Origin: Pisaster brevispinus
Taxonomy: Eukaryota; Echinodermata; Asteroidea; Forcipulatida; Asteriidae
Direction: 5' to 3'
Length of the DNA: 64,000 nt
Assembly: GCA_023634235.1 (NCBI GenBank)
Contig: JAMKCF010000016.1
Span: 8,107,366-8,171,365 of the forward strand
Shown here: in pieces, positions 60,564-64,000 of the stretch
Layout of the letters: each line of letters starts with the position of its first letter
Position numbering within the stretch: the first letter of the stretch is position 1
Notes under the pieces: model-generated
What the model was told of the DNA's origin: nothing
The model's database searches: none
Seen by the model: the letters and a program-made list of their open reading frames with translations, nothing else
Made by a program: the position numbers and the translations under genes

Positions 60564-62185
60564 TAATGCTGTTTTCACTCAAATGTTATCTGCACATCAA
60601 TGTACACCTTTTAATCTGTACACTAACGTTGCCGTCCATGCATTTTCATTAAGCATTGGGTCATTAGTGTCTCTCCCTCAATTCGACAAATTGCTTCTTT
60701 TTTCTCAAACAAGGATTTTCCATCAAATGTATATAGTCTGCTAATTTCAGATTAGAAAACACTGTCGATGGGTTTACATACCAAAATGTACTACTTACTA
60801 CATAACTTTATTGTCATTGTAAGTTTCTGTTTAACTTAATAAAAAATACACATTTAAAGGAGGACGAAGTAAGCATGTATCGCATTCATGTTTTTAGAGT
60901 TATCCAAATGTATGTGAGTGGTCGTTTATTTTGAAAATCAGAAGATAAAAAGCTAAAAAACCTAAATTTCAGGTACACGTAAAAAGCAGTCTTGTTTTCA
61001 AACAGACCTAAAACATCTCAAATCTATTCCAGAGTAAGTTGCAGAAAAGTGTATCCACAAAGTGTAAATCATTGAGGATAAGTTCCGGATGGGTTTTGTT
61101 CATAGTCAGATGTTTGCCCATTCTATCCGCAAGTATTAAAACAGACTCCCCAATGAGCAGATAGCAACTGATCAGATCTCATCTCATATCCCTTGCCAAT
61201 GTTCACGTCTTGTGACATGAATGTCTTAAGTTACTCAACGACGCTCTTTAGTTTCATTACTTCTGCACCTGATCCACCTGCTGGTTTCCAGTAGATTATA
61301 TTTTCAAGGTATGTGGCTTAGTCATTTTGTAAACACTTTGCCTGGTCTTGTTGGCATACTTTCCACAATAAAACTGCTTGGGGATATCTTGCGGAAAGGA
61401 AAGTCAACTGTAGGTAAAGTCTACCTGCAAGTAATCCTGGAATAGTTTTGAGAAGGTGCCTTATGAGCAAAAATGTCATCTGATTAACTTTGCGAACATA
61501 ACAAATCCCTCCTTAGCTACCATTAGGGGTTAATGACCAAGCATTTGAGGATTGTTTTAGATCCTGCTATATATTAAAATAGTTGCCACATCCTTTATGC
61601 TCTTATTGCCACAAACCTAAAAAGCTCTGATCCAGGGTTACACCCTTTTTTCAGGCCAATTCTACATACACCCTAAATCCTCCACTCCAGCATGGTCTTT
61701 GGCATATAGGTGTCGATTTATGTCAACACACTAGCCCCCACCACACCTTATCAAGAAATCTACAGTAGTTCTATAGATCATATATTTTGTTCAATTAAAC
61801 AGCATCAACAAGACCTTTCCATCCCTTTTCAACATAAGTTAGAGCAAGAATCTGGAAGTCTTATGTACAATTTGTGTAAAGCAAACAGACAACACTTAAA
61901 TCCAATCTGAAAAGGTCAAACACTACATATTCACTTACCTCTATATTCTCCTACCAACATACTTTCAAGCATGTCAGGTGCAGAAAAGGCATATTTTTCT
62001 CCAATACTCTCTCAGTCATTATCAACATTTCTAAGTTACAGAAAAATAGTTGAAATGCTATGAGAATATAGAATTAGCTGTTACAAAATGCTTACCAATC
62101 AAGGGGACCTATGGTATGATTTAGTTTTGATGAGCAAGTAATTCTTTATAACAGCAATGTCACCAAATAAGGCTAAATTTGAGGC
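60564..62185. other. No gene or repeat recognised
   Basis: 1.6 kb of AT-rich sequence without a conserved frame or obvious repeat. Confidence 0.4.
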
Positions 62186-62515
62186 GTGTCATGGCCTAGC
62201 GGTTAAGAGCACCGGATTCAAGCTCTGGTGTTTGATCAGCAGAGTGTGGGTTCGAGTCCCGGTCGTGACACTTGTGTCCTTAAGCAAGACACTTAACCAT
62301 GATTGCTTCGTAAAGTTGGGGAGGTAGTGCTTTCTGCTCTACCAGCCAGGCTTCTGATGGATGATACCCAAGCCTACATCCGTATGGACTGTAAAGGGGG
62401 TAACCTTGTTTCAGCCCCAGGAGTAGGTGGCAACGGCCCCTGGAAAAAATAGTTGATTGTAGCCCACACCTTGAAGTGGCCTTCAGGCCTTGTGTGTCTG
62501 GCGACTTGCATAAAA
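62186..62515 (+). mobile_element. Class II tRNA-derived SINE, complete
   Basis: Head 62186-62271: acceptor pairing GTGTCAT/GTGACAC, A box TGGCCTAGCGG, B box GGTTCGAGTCC. Central block AAGCAAGACACTTAACC at 62283. The body and tail match 55340-55590, ending CCTTCAGGCCTTGTGTGTC and an A-rich tail. Confidence 0.92.
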
Positions 62516-62547
62516 AAATTGTAAAAAAAAGTACATCAAAGGTTTTA

Positions 62548-62672
62548 TCTTTCAGCTCAACCTTAACTGCAAAACAATCTTATTACTAAGCAAAGTGTGA
62601 TGTGGCAATTCTAATCACTATGACAATACTGACAGCTCATTATTAGATAAGTCTTAGTACTTTGTGAAATTT
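62548..62672. mobile_element. MITE, TTTCACAAAGAG family, left end lost
   Basis: CAAAGTGTGATGTGGCAATT, ACTGACAGCTCATTATTAGA and AGTACTTTGTGAAATT match the right two thirds of 23410-23556. Confidence 0.75.
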
Positions 62673-63730
62673 TCTTCAAAATATCTTCAATATATTTTTC
62701 AAGTTCGCTAAAAATAAGCCACTCTTGGTAAGGGGCTTAGAAGAAAACAAATTAGATGAAAATAACTCTGGGGAGTTGAAAGTCGGAATCGATATTCATC
62801 GTGAAACAGTCTTGATTGTGAACGGAGAGAAACATCGAGCACCACGCTAGGAGCTCCAAGGAGATGCAGTAAGTGGAAAAAACTGTTGGAAGTAATATAA
62901 TTTCAGCTTGTTGGGGCCAACAGTAATTATTCATACCTGTACTCTCTTCAATACTTGGAGTGACATTAGTAGACCACCGCAGCCTTGCTGTAGGGTGATG
63001 TCATGGGCTATAAATAAACCACTTTCAGCGAATCATTACTGGAGTCCTGCCCTCTTTAGAACAGTGATAAAGTAAGTCTTGTCTGTGTGGTCATTCACCA
63101 CTAATGAGGCTGCAGTTGAGAATCATTGGTTACTGGAATAGTAAACTAGTAAACTCATTTTCATCTAGTTTATGAATTTGGTGGATCTGAAATACAAGAA
63201 AGAACAAAGAGGGAAAACAACTGTAATGTAAGCCTACATGTTAGTTTGCAGTGATATTAGATGATAATTACTCCCCCAAAAAAGACACCGTGGTTCGCTA
63301 TAGTCTCAAGCAGAACTTTAACGTGGATGCACCCCCCCCCCATTACAATAAAATAAAATAAAATAAATAAGCGTGTCAGGGGCAGAAAACCTATCATGCC
63401 TGTGCCTATGCCTGTTAACTGGTTAAGTGTTATAACATAATTTTCAAAATATACAAAACTTTCCATTAAAAGTATTTACAAAAACAAATATGCACTGACC
63501 AGCAAAGGTTTTTGCTGCAGCAGATATTTAATTGAGCTGTTTGAATAACTACTCCATGTTTCATGCATATGCCTATTATAAAATTGCGGCTGCATTTTTC
63601 TGTGGAAGGACAGTTTTTGTCCGGTATCTGGGCAAACATGTCTTGTCCACTGTCTGCATTTTGGTAGTCCCTTATTGTTTTTAATGGCTATTTGGATACA
63701 TCACTGTCAATATAAACTTAATGTCATTGT
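62673..63730. other. No gene recognised
   Basis: A C run with AAATAAAATAAAATAAAT near 63330-63370. No supported coding frame. Confidence 0.4.
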
Positions 63731-63948
63731 CACACGAGGCAATTTACAAACAACCAGCTCCAGGCAATGTCCAATAAGAGAATCCATTCTCGGTAAAGTG
63801 TTCTCATCATTTTTGGAGGGATAGTAATTTACAGAAATACCATATACATGTACAGCTACAAGATTGTACTTTGTTAATGCGTTATGCATACAGATACAGA
63901 GTAACTTGTTGGTGGTCGTTGCCTCCAACAAGTCGCCTGAAACAAATT
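63731..63948. mobile_element. MITE, CACACGAGGCAATTTAC family, copy 2
   Basis: GTCACACGAGGCAATTTACA, CAACCAGCTCCAGGCAATGT at the left; GTTGCCTCCAACAAGTCGCC at the right. It matches 29808-30012. Confidence 0.8.
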
Positions 63949-64000
63949 CACATGTATAATACAATTAATAGGCCTACAATTTCTCAAACTCAAAATACAA

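Overview
The window is eukaryotic genomic DNA: AT-rich and intron-rich, with one split gene and a dense load of small repeats. The only gene I can defend is a class C G-protein-coupled receptor of the GABA-B family on the + strand (positions 21593-57884, 16 exons recognised). The encoded protein, and the tRNA-derived and foldback short repeats, suggest a marine deuterostome invertebrate, most likely an echinoderm. That is inference from memory of such genomes; no search was run.

Layout. 1-21592: no gene found. It holds a nest of inverted repeats (69-1580), old tandem repeats, two families of tRNA-derived SINEs, several MITE families and a 550-bp inverted-repeat element. This may be intergenic or the first long intron of the receptor, because the receptor's first exon(s) (signal peptide and first strand of the Venus-flytrap domain) were not found. 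21593-57884: exons 1-8 encode the extracellular Venus-flytrap domain, exons 9-14 the seven transmembrane helices, and exons 15-16 a short cytoplasmic coiled coil. All 15 exon junctions agree in phase and together give 724 codons before a TAA. Intron 13 needs a GC donor (AAG/GCAAGT). Intron 5 contains decayed tandem copies of the exon 6 region. Intron 14 holds a 45-bp minisatellite inside a 2.8/2.5-kb tandem duplication. 57885-64000: a 61-codon open frame continuing after the stop, then MITEs and a full tRNA-derived SINE.

The receptor sequence resembles subunit 2 of GABA-B more than subunit 1 in its transmembrane part (for example FAKTWRVH, LNDSK and GLLLIYGAFLAWES). It has a short C-tail compared with vertebrate subunit 2. 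Several MITEs end only 28-91 bp upstream of receptor exons (exons 4, 8, 13 and 15), so mobile DNA lies in or beside the branch-point region of those introns. The most notable items are the decayed exon-6 duplication, the GC-AG intron, the stop followed by a plausible coding tail, the MITE-exon adjacency, the CRE-bearing MITE family and the recent duplication in intron 14. I found no CRISPR, operon or other prokaryotic feature.
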